12,223 bases of DNA from Gemmatimonadales bacterium. GTDB taxonomy: Bacteria > Gemmatimonadota > Gemmatimonadetes > Gemmatimonadales > GWC2-71-9. The stretch lies in assembly GCA_030601605.1 (NCBI GenBank), contig JAUVTI010000041.1, positions 1-12,223 on the forward strand, read 5' to 3'. The position numbers and the translations under genes were made by a program. Below are positions 7,601-12,223 of the stretch, one piece after another. Position 1 is the stretch's first letter; each line of letters begins with the position of its first letter. The notes beneath the pieces are model-generated. The model saw nothing but the letters and a program-made list of their open reading frames with translations, was not told the origin of the DNA and made no database searches.

Positions 7601-7788
7601 TCGCGTGGGGTGGCGCCGGGGAAGCCCACGGCGACGTCGATCATCGGCACCAGGATCTGCGGCTCCTCCTCGCGCGCCGTGGTGAGCAGTCCGCCCACGC
7701 CGGCCGCCAGCGACGCCGCCACCAGCAGCGGTGTCAGCTTGGAGTTGAGGAAGCGCTGCGCGATGGAGCCGGACAGTCCGGTCTTCAT
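4618..7788 (-). CDS. RND-family efflux pump inner-membrane subunit, HAE-like
   Basis: This is the proton-driven trimeric inner-membrane pump of a tripartite exporter; 1056 residues is normal. Twelve membrane helices are visible: one near 18-36, five between about 345 and 502, one at 551-568 and five between about 904 and 1050. They are separated by two large periplasmic porter loops (37-344 and 569-903). TM4 has the proton-relay Asp414-Asp415 in VFAIGILVDDAIVVVEN, matching AcrB Asp407-Asp408, which points to the hydrophobic/organic-compound (HAE) side rather than CusA-type metal pumps. TM10 has Arg971 in IIVRNSILLVDF where AcrB has Lys940. The N-terminal FPGATPREVERRIVEPLE is a standard RND motif. 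It starts with ATG inside the fusion-protein stop (4-bp overlap) and ends overlapping the P-II-like gene. Substrate is unknown; solvents, lipophilic drugs or metabolites are the family norm. Confidence 0.93.
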   Translation of the reverse strand: MKTGLSGSIAQRFLNSKLTPLLVAASLAAGVGGLLTTAREEEPQILVPMIDVAVGFPGATPREVERRIVEPLERAIWEIEAVEYVYSVAQSDGALVTARYEVGTDPEIALTRLYGKLLANMDRMAPGATPPFITLHGINEVPILTLTLSGGADAGDGYLLRQQASELAAELKRIPDVAEVWVIGGAPREVAVTLDPQALAARGLSAAAVLHALGVANVELPAGHILSGNRSVPVRIGHLLRNADDVREVVISVVDDRAVRLRDVATVSDGPAQPDQYVSFIPGGGSGLDFEPAVTIALAKRPGTNAATIAHQVLHRVDELRGKVLSDDVRTTVTRDYGETATEKSQELLLHILLATIGVVLLVWLTLGWREAVVVLIAVPVTLALTLLVYRLYGYTLNRITLFALVFAIGILVDDAIVVVENISRHLRFKNRHPDEAAVVAVDEVGNPTILATFTVIAAILPMAFVSGLMGPYMRPIPVGASVAMLFSLAVAFIVTPYFAVRLVKPHAGHAKPTDNPVGETNEELPTGRVATWYIRLMEELLSSTRRRRLTYGVMVVLLLLSAALIPLRWVTIKMLPFDNKSEFQLIVDMPEGTSLERTAEVAQALALAVARDEAVSDVQTYAGVPAPFNFNGLVRHYFLRRGPTVADVQVNLKPKHDRSEQSHPIALRLRPVVDSVARAYGASVKLAEIPPGPPVMATLTAEIYGPDYEDQIAAAEKVREVFLATDGVVDVDWTVSAPHSELRGVVAQAEARRAGTNPQEVAQTIAAALGGASAGLLHDDAAAEPVQIRVQMADSAAASVGDLSGLPIATPQGARRLGTLAAIDSVPAPTPIFHKNLRPVVYVTADVAGRLESPAYAMIEMDGALADATGMTRYWASSPTLTEEPFLVWDGEWQITVEVFRDLGIAFAAVLVLIYVLVVAWFQSFTVPLVIMAPIPLTLIGILPAHAGSGAFFTATSMIGMIALAGIIVRNSILLVDFIQLGLERGQQLKEAIVASGLIRARPILLTAAAVVIGGFVMVRDPIFEGLGIALISGAVVGTALTLVAIPLLYYEMRK

Positions 7789-8783
7789 AGCACGACCCTG
7801 TCACCCGGCTCGAGTCCGCTCAGCACCTGCACCTTCTCACCGGAGTCGAGCGTGCGCCCGAGGCGCACCCAGCGGATGACCACGTCGTCGCCGACGAGCA
7901 CGCGCACCCCTGTGAGCTGGCCGCGCCGCACCACAGCGTGGACCGGGATGGCGATGCCCTCGTGCTCACCCGCCGGCACCAGGGCCGTCACCGAGATCCC
8001 GGTGGGCCAATCCTCCGGCAGCACGGCGAGGACCTCGACGGTGCGGGTCATCGGATCGGCGCCGGCGGCAACTGCGCGGATCGTGGCGCTCGTCGAGCGG
8101 CCGTCACCTGCGGTCACCGTTATGGTCTCGCCCGGCTCGAGCGTCGCGGCCAGGTCAGCCGGCACGGCGATCCTGGCGTCGCGCGCGCCGGCGCTCTCAA
8201 CGGTGAGAATCGGCATGCCCGGGGCCGCCACGTCTCCGGCGTCCGCGAACCGATTCACCACGGCGCCGTCGAACGGGGCGCGGATGGTGGCGTAGCTGGC
8301 GGCGGTCTCGACCTCCTCGAGCGTCGCCCGGGCGAGCTCGCGCTGCGCGTCGGCCTGCACCAGCTGGAGGCGAGCGCCGTCGCGCTGCACCTGCGCCACG
8401 ACGTCCTGCGCGTACAGCGTGTCCATGCGAGCCGCCTGGCGGGCGGCCTCGTCGCGCCCGGCCCCGGCTGCGGCGACGGCGGCTTCGGCCTTGCGCCGGT
8501 TGGCGGCGATGTCGTCGGTGCCGAGTTGAACGAGGGTCTGACCCACCTCGACACGGGCGCCCACCTCCACCGGGATGGCCGTGATGCGCGCCATCATTCG
8601 GGTCGTGATCTCAGCGCGACGCCGCGCGGCGACCGTCCCCTCGACCGGCACCACCGTTGCGATGGTCTCATGCTGCACGGTGATAGTCGTGACCGGCGGC
8701 TTGGCTGCTTGCTCGGTGTCGGCCGAGTCGTGGCCGCACGCTGCCACGAAGACCGCCGCGAGCGGGATAAGACGACGAATCAT
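7785..8783 (-). CDS. RND efflux membrane-fusion (periplasmic adaptor) lipoprotein
   Basis: The adaptor connects the RND pump to the outer-membrane channel. The 332-residue product has a lipoprotein signal MIRRLIPLAAVFVAAC with Cys16 in a V-A-A-C lipobox. The two halves of the lipoyl/biotinyl-like domain are at about 56-90 (ARITAIPVEVGARVEVGQTLVQL) and 163-195 (YATIRAPFDGAVVNRFADAGD). Between them is an Ala/Arg-rich alpha-hairpin coiled coil (about 91-162). A beta-barrel follows (about 200-272) and a membrane-proximal domain ends in GLEPGDRVVL. The protein is shorter than AcrA (397 aa) and lacks a C-terminal extension, with no metal-binding His/Met-rich N-terminus as in CusB. Start and stop both overlap the neighbouring genes by 4 bp, so translation is coupled on both sides. 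Confidence 0.92.
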   Translation of the reverse strand: MIRRLIPLAAVFVAACGHDSADTEQAAKPPVTTITVQHETIATVVPVEGTVAARRRAEITTRMMARITAIPVEVGARVEVGQTLVQLGTDDIAANRRKAEAAVAAAGAGRDEAARQAARMDTLYAQDVVAQVQRDGARLQLVQADAQRELARATLEEVETAASYATIRAPFDGAVVNRFADAGDVAAPGMPILTVESAGARDARIAVPADLAATLEPGETITVTAGDGRSTSATIRAVAAGADPMTRTVEVLAVLPEDWPTGISVTALVPAGEHEGIAIPVHAVVRRGQLTGVRVLVGDDVVIRWVRLGRTLDSGEKVQVLSGLEPGDRVVL

Positions 8784-10099
8784 TGATCGTATGCTCCGAA
8801 GGCGAATTCGAGAGCCGCCCGCGCCACGAACAGGTCGCGGCGGGCGGACAGGAGGTTCAATCGCGCGACGGTTGCCGCCGCCTCGACGTCCAACAGTTCC
8901 GTGATGGGGGCGGAGCCCGTGCGGTCGCGCAGGCGGGCGTGGGTGACGGCCTCCGCGGCTTCGGTAGTAGCCGAGCCGGCCACCCTGACGCCCTCGCTCG
9001 CCGCTTCCAGCAGGCGCGAAGCCGCCTGCACCTCGAGGCTGGCCTGCCTCTCACCCGCTTCCTGGCGCGCCACGGCAGCGCGATGCTGCGCCTTGGCGCT
9101 GTTCACCGCGCCTACGCCCGAGAGGGCGTGGAAGATCGGCCAACGCAGGCCGATACCGACGGTCCAGTTGCCGCTGCCCTCGCTCCAGGGTGAGCTCTCG
9201 CCGTTGTATGCCACCGATCCGAATGCCGCGATCGACGGCAACTGCGACGCCCACGCGCGCTTCACGCCGAGGCTGGCGGCCTCGGCCCCGAGGCGGTAGG
9301 CCTCGAGGTCGGCCCGGTGCTCCAGGCTGCACGCGTCTCCGGCCTCGCAGCTGGCGGGCCTGGAGTCGTGCAGCGAGTCCGTGAGCACGAGGTCGAGCGT
9401 GTGCGGAAGAGCCAGCAGCGTGCGCAGCGAGGCGAGAGCGTTCTCCGCCTGCGCCGCGCGGGCCAGGCGCCTAACCTCGAGGCCCGAGGCCCGCAGACGG
9501 GCGAGGCGCGCGTCGAGGGCCGTGACGAGTCCCTGCTCGTGCATGGCCTCGGCCCGCTCGGCGTGGGCCCGCGCCGCGGCTATGGCGGTGTCGAGGGCCT
9601 CGACGCGGCGTGCAGCGAGCTGGGCGTCCCAGTACGTGCGCGAGACGAAGAAGACCGTGGCCCCGGCGGCGCGGCGCGCCACTGCCGACTGGGCGTCCGC
9701 CGCCCGCTTGGCCGCGCTGTAGCCGTACAGCCCCTCGGGAACGAGGATCGGCTGCTCCAGCACCGCGGCGCTGGTCCACCCGCCGTAGGGGTCGGGATTG
9801 TTGAGCGCCCCGATGTCGAAGTCCTCGGGCTGGAAGTTGTCCTGGCGCAACTTGAGCGCGAAGACGCCGACCGGGTCCGTGGTGCGCACGCCGCCGAGGT
9901 CGAGCGTGAGGCTGGGCAGGAACGCTCGGGTCGCCTGCTGCGTCATGCCGCCCGCGGCGTCGGCCACGGCGCGCTCCGCCAGGAGCGCAGGGTTGGCCTG
10001 GAGGGCCCGCTCCACGGCGTCGCTTATCGACAGCTGCAGCGTGTCGCCGCCCGTCCCGAGCTGGGCCACCATCAATAGGGTATTAATAGCGATAAACAT
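8780..10099 (-). CDS. TolC-family outer-membrane efflux protein
   Basis: This is the outer-membrane exit duct of the tripartite pump. From the ATG at 10099 it is 439 residues. The body shows two repeats typical of outer-membrane factors: 'LSISDAVERALQANPALLAER' opening the first and 'HRADLEAYRLGAEAASLGVKRAWASQLPSI' opening the second, each followed by long Ala/Arg-rich coiled-coil helices. A TELLDVEAA motif near the C-terminus is also typical. I chose the ATG at 10099 because an AGG lies 6 nt upstream and MFIAINTLLMVAQLG can serve as a signal h-region. The frame also opens at a TTG at 10132, which adds a basic residue (Arg9) and an arguably better signal peptide but has no ribosome site. An ATG at 10072 would lose the signal. 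The first codons are strikingly AT-rich compared with the rest of the gene. It lies 46 bp after the arsR-type gene and overlaps the adaptor by 4 bp. Confidence 0.9.
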   Translation of the reverse strand: MFIAINTLLMVAQLGTGGDTLQLSISDAVERALQANPALLAERAVADAAGGMTQQATRAFLPSLTLDLGGVRTTDPVGVFALKLRQDNFQPEDFDIGALNNPDPYGGWTSAAVLEQPILVPEGLYGYSAAKRAADAQSAVARRAAGATVFFVSRTYWDAQLAARRVEALDTAIAAARAHAERAEAMHEQGLVTALDARLARLRASGLEVRRLARAAQAENALASLRTLLALPHTLDLVLTDSLHDSRPASCEAGDACSLEHRADLEAYRLGAEAASLGVKRAWASQLPSIAAFGSVAYNGESSPWSEGSGNWTVGIGLRWPIFHALSGVGAVNSAKAQHRAAVARQEAGERQASLEVQAASRLLEAASEGVRVAGSATTEAAEAVTHARLRDRTGSAPITELLDVEAAATVARLNLLSARRDLFVARAALEFAFGAYDQ

Positions 10100-10103
10100 A
10101 TAT
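10084..10103 (-). repeat. AT-rich motif, copy 2, at the outer-membrane-factor start
   Basis: On the plus strand TAATAGCGAT, 4 nt, ATATAT occurs here and at 10464-10483, exactly 380 bp apart, with 16 of 20 positions identical. The other copy spans the spacer and -10 region of the regulator promoter. This copy overlaps the predicted ATG of the outer-membrane-factor gene within an AT-rich island (about 10072-10120). It could be a second regulator-binding or promoter site. It lacks the GTTGA/TCAAC palindrome of the first copy, so its role is uncertain. Confidence 0.5.
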
Positions 10104-10145
10104 AGCCTGGCAAATAAAAAGTGGCTCCCCAATCAGCCATATGGG

Positions 10146-10451
10146 CTACATGTCACACGTGCGGATGCAGGCGAGTATGTGCTCCACCTTGGGCTCCACG
10201 ATCCGGTAGTACACGTGGTTCCCGTCGCGCCGGGCGGCTACGATGCCGGCCCCGCGCATCTTGGCCAGATGCTGGGAGACGATGGCCTGGGGCAGGTCCA
10301 GTGCCTCCTGGATGTGGGAAACAGCGGCCTCGCCGTTCTCGAGCACTTCGACGATCTTCAGGCGATCCGGGTGCCCCAACATCTTGATGATGTCGGCGGC
10401 CCGGTGGAGCAGCTCGGCGTCGATGGATCGAACGAGTGTCTTGGTAGCCAT
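10146..10451 (-). CDS. ArsR/SmtB-family winged-helix repressor, thiol or metal sensor candidate
   Basis: The product is a 101-residue dimeric DNA-binding repressor, predicted to control the downstream efflux genes and itself. The domain runs from AADIIKMLGHPDRLKIVEVLENG (about 18-40), through recognition helix DLPQAIVSQHLAKMRGAGIV (about 52-71), to the wing AARRDGNHVYYRI (72-84), all classic for the family. The canonical ArsR metal motif ELCVCDL on helix 3 is absent (the segment reads AAVSHIQEAL). Instead the C-terminal helix has His91, Cys95 and Cys99 spaced i, i+4, i+8 (HILACIRTC), near where alpha-5 metal sites lie in CzrA/SmtB. Sensing through these residues, by metal binding or thiol oxidation/persulfidation, is inference. 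ATG at 10451 lies 8 bp after the -10 box of a strong promoter, so the leader is extremely short; it is the first gene of the six-gene operon. Confidence 0.9.
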   Translation of the reverse strand: MATKTLVRSIDAELLHRAADIIKMLGHPDRLKIVEVLENGEAAVSHIQEALDLPQAIVSQHLAKMRGAGIVAARRDGNHVYYRIVEPKVEHILACIRTCDM

Positions 10452-10459
10452 GGCCCAAT

Positions 10460-10488
10460 AGTATAATAGCGATGTTGATATATGTCAA
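10460..10488 (-). promoter_or_regulatory. Sigma-70-type promoter of the arsR-efflux operon
   Basis: On the minus strand, -35 TTGACA (10483-10488) and -10 TATACT (10460-10465) are separated by exactly 17 bp. That is a full -35 match and five of six for the -10. It stands in an AT-rich pocket of otherwise GC-rich DNA. Transcription would start only a base or two before the ATG at 10451, giving a very short or leaderless arsR message. Confidence 0.8.
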
Positions 10489-10489
10489 C
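10474..10489. promoter_or_regulatory. Probable ArsR-family operator palindrome over the -35 box
   Basis: GTTGATATATGTCAAC is palindromic at 14 of 16 positions (arms GTTGA/TCAAC). It covers the -35 hexamer and the upstream part of the spacer, where a bound repressor would block RNA polymerase. ArsR-family operators are typically AT-rich inverted repeats in such positions. Assignment to the adjacent regulator is by context. Confidence 0.6.
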
Positions 10490-10560
10490 GCACGATATCG
10501 CAAGGTGCCAAGTGTTGTTATTGCAACAGGTTCGTAGCGAAGGAGCCCCCAAACGCACGA

Positions 10561-10585
10561 GGCCCCGGGAAAACTCCCCGGGGCC
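10561..10585 (-). terminator. GC hairpin downstream of gyrB, terminator-like
   Basis: GGCCCCGGG (10561-10569) pairs perfectly with CCCGGGGCC (10577-10585) around a 7-nt loop, 29 bp beyond the gyrB stop. On the minus-strand transcript only a short, broken U stretch follows (TCGTGCGTTT), so it is a weak intrinsic terminator or a 3'-end stabiliser. Two perfect palindromes lie between it and the gyrB stop: GCGCCGATCGGCGC at 10593-10606 and GCGCCGCGGCGC at 10603-10614. Confidence 0.55.
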
Positions 10586-10614
10586 CCCGATCGCGCCGAT
10601 CGGCGCCGCGGCGC

Positions 10615-12223
10615 TCAGACGTCCAGGTTCTTCACGTACCTGGCGTGCTGCTCGATGAACTTGCGGCGCGGCTCCACTTCGTCGCCCATCAGGGTCTCGA
10701 ACAGCGTGGCCGCGTCCACGGCGTCCTCCAACTCCACGCGCAGCACCGTGCGGGTGCTGGGATCCATGGTGGTGCGCCACAGCTGGTCGGGGTTCATCTC
10801 ACCGAGACCCTTGTAGCGCTGGATGGCCACGTTTCCCTTGCCCCCGTTCGTGAGCCGCTTCGAGTACTCGTCGCGCTCGGAGTCGTCGTAGGCGTAGAAC
10901 TCTTCCTTGCCCTTCGCGACCCGGTACAGCGGCGGCTGCGCGATGTACACGTAGCCCGCCTCGATCAGCGGCCGCATCTGGTTGTAGAAGAAGGTGAGCA
11001 GCAGCGTGCGGATGTGTGCGCCGTCCACATCGGCGTCGGTCATGATGATGATCTTGTGGTAGCGCGCCTCGTCCAGGTTGAAGTCGTCTTCGCCCACGCC
11101 CGTCCCGATGGCCGTCACGATGGCGCGGATCTCCTCGTTTGAGAAGATCTTGTCCACCCGCGCCTTCTGCACGTTGAGGATCTTCCCCCTGAGCGGGAGG
11201 ATGGCCTGGAACGAGCGGTCGCGGCCCTGCTTGGCGGAGCCGCCGGCGCTGTCGCCCTCCACTATGTACAGCTCGCACATCGTCGGGTCGGTGAGCGAGC
11301 AGTCGGCCAGCTTGCCAGGCAGCACGCCACCCTCGAGCGCGCTCTTCTTGCGCACCAGCTCGCGCGCCTTGCGCGCCGCCTCGCGGGCCCGCGCGGCGGA
11401 GAGCGCCTTGTCGATCACCGCCCGCGCTGCCGCCGGCGTCTCCATCAGGAAGTTGCCGAGGTGCTCGTACACGACCGTCTTGACGATCCCCTCGACTTCG
11501 GAGTTGCCCAGCTTGGTCTTGGTCTGTCCCTCGAACTGAGGCTCCTTGACCTTGACGTGGAGCACCGCCGTGAGGCCCTCGCGCACGTCGTCGCCGCTCA
11601 GCGTGACCGACTCCTTCTTGAACATTCCCTTGTTCTTCGCGACCTCGTTGACGCATCGGGTCAGCGCGGCCTTGAAGCCGGTGAGGTGCGTGCCGCCTTC
11701 GTGAGTGTTGATGTTGTTCACGAAGGTGAAGACGTTCTCCTGGTAGCCGCTGTCCCACTGTAACGCGATGTCGATCTCCACATCGTCTTTGACCGTTGCG
11801 CTGTGGAACGCCTTCGTGTGCAGCGCCTTGCGGTTGCCACGCAGGAAGTGCACGAACTCCACGATTCCCTTGTTGTAGAGGAAGGTCTCGGTTACGGGCT
11901 CCTCTGCGCGCTCGTCCGTGAGCCGGAGGCGGATGCCCGAGTTGAGGAACGCCAGCTCGCGCAGCCGGTGGGCGATGGTGCCGCGGTCGAACTCCAGCTC
12001 GGTGAAGATCTCGGTGTCGGGCCGGAACGTGACCCTCGTACCGGTCTTCTCGTTGACCTGCTTGCCGGCCTTGAGCTGCTCTATCGTCTTTCCGCGCTCG
12101 AAGGCCATGTGGTGCTCGCTGCCGTCGCGCCACACCCAGACGTCGAGCCGCTCGGAGAGCGCATTCACCACGGAGACACCCACGCCGTGCAGGCCGCCCG
12201 AGCCCTTGTATGCGCTCTTGTCG
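10615..12223 (-). CDS. gyrB: DNA gyrase subunit B (5' end beyond window)
   Basis: This is the ATPase subunit of the A2B2 type II topoisomerase that introduces negative supercoils. The frame is open to the window edge; 535 residues are visible, starting DKSAYKGSGGLHGVGVSVVNALS, the end of the GHKL ATPase site. The rest of the ATPase core is off-window. QTK (visible 233-235) is the transducer lysine loop that contacts ATP. The TOPRIM domain starts at ELYIVEGDSAGG (catalytic Glu about 322), has the metal-binding DADVD at about 396-400, and ends with IQRYKGLGEMNPDQLW. QAILPLRGKILNVQKAR and the C-terminal ARYVKNLDV favour GyrB over ParE. The insertion found in the Escherichia coli TOPRIM-tail region is absent, as in most phyla. 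It is co-oriented with, and upstream of, the efflux operon, separated by hairpins and a new promoter; gyrA is not the next gene. Confidence 0.96.
   Translation of the reverse strand, partial: DKSAYKGSGGLHGVGVSVVNALSERLDVWVWRDGSEHHMAFERGKTIEQLKAGKQVNEKTGTRVTFRPDTEIFTELEFDRGTIAHRLRELAFLNSGIRLRLTDERAEEPVTETFLYNKGIVEFVHFLRGNRKALHTKAFHSATVKDDVEIDIALQWDSGYQENVFTFVNNINTHEGGTHLTGFKAALTRCVNEVAKNKGMFKKESVTLSGDDVREGLTAVLHVKVKEPQFEGQTKTKLGNSEVEGIVKTVVYEHLGNFLMETPAAARAVIDKALSAARAREAARKARELVRKKSALEGGVLPGKLADCSLTDPTMCELYIVEGDSAGGSAKQGRDRSFQAILPLRGKILNVQKARVDKIFSNEEIRAIVTAIGTGVGEDDFNLDEARYHKIIIMTDADVDGAHIRTLLLTFFYNQMRPLIEAGYVYIAQPPLYRVAKGKEEFYAYDDSERDEYSKRLTNGGKGNVAIQRYKGLGEMNPDQLWRTTMDPSTRTVLRVELEDAVDAATLFETLMGDEVEPRRKFIEQHARYVKNLDV

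Noticed and set aside
4618..7788. Heavy-metal (CusA/CzcA) type RND pump
   Set aside because: TM4 carries the Asp-Asp pair in the HAE pattern rather than the CusA-type arrangement, and the adaptor has no His/Met-rich metal region.
2617..10477. Shared 10-mer AGCGATGTTG between the hairpin arm (2617-2626) and the regulator promoter (10468-10477)
   Set aside because: Many 10-mer coincidences are expected by chance in a window this size; it is not extended on either side and no functional link is evident.
10799..12133. 444-codon minus-strand frame within gyrB
   Set aside because: Out-of-frame shadow of gyrB; repetitive Arg/Gln/His composition without a recognisable fold.
10615..12223. Topoisomerase IV subunit ParE as alternative to GyrB
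   Set aside because: The ILPLRGKILNVQKAR segment and KNLDV C-terminus follow GyrB; ParE normally differs in both.

Overview
The window is GC-rich bacterial DNA with compact, mostly operonic gene packing and no tRNA, rRNA, CRISPR array or transposase gene. The gene set suggests a Gram-negative, diderm bacterium: it has a TolC-type outer-membrane factor, two lipoboxes and a secreted peptidase. A family-5 uracil-DNA glycosylase, a 'TADSLSG' small lipoprotein and a glycosyltransferase fused to a Rossmann domain are compatible with Gemmatimonadota or a related phylum. That taxonomic guess is inference only.

Left part, plus strand (1-1864): the 3' part of a family-2 glycosyltransferase with a C-terminal nucleotide-binding domain (5' end outside the window); a small predicted lipoprotein overlapping its stop; and a dipeptidase E (PepE) gene with a complete Ser-Asp-His triad. 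PepE converges, with a 6-bp gap, on a minus-strand family-5 uracil-DNA glycosylase (UDGb). UDGb and a plus-strand secreted M20 metallopeptidase diverge from a gap of about 230-245 bp. This is the longest gene-free stretch, and it holds a 120-nt imperfect hairpin whose loop is a G-quadruplex-type run of G tracts.

Right-centre, minus strand (4137-10451): a six-gene operon read as arsR-family regulator, TolC-type outer-membrane factor, RND membrane-fusion lipoprotein, RND pump, P-II-like PG0541-type small protein, and DUF2892 small membrane protein. Three successive junctions are 4-bp ATGA overlaps and the last is a 2-nt gap, so the genes are almost certainly co-transcribed and translationally coupled. 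A near-consensus sigma-70 promoter (TTGACA, 17 bp, TATACT) precedes arsR, with a GTTGA/TCAAC palindrome over its -35 box. An AT-rich motif in this promoter recurs exactly 380 bp away at the start of the outer-membrane-factor gene. The regulator ends in an HxxxCxxxC helix and the P-II-like protein has CxxxC, so a thiol- or metal-responsive tripartite exporter with two small accessory proteins is the best candidate for an under-described system here.

Right edge, minus strand (10615-12223): most of gyrB (DNA gyrase subunit B), 5' end outside the window, followed by GC-rich palindromes and a terminator-like hairpin that separate it from the efflux operon. Intergenic gaps other than those described are short (26 to about 160 bp), and I see nothing further in them.
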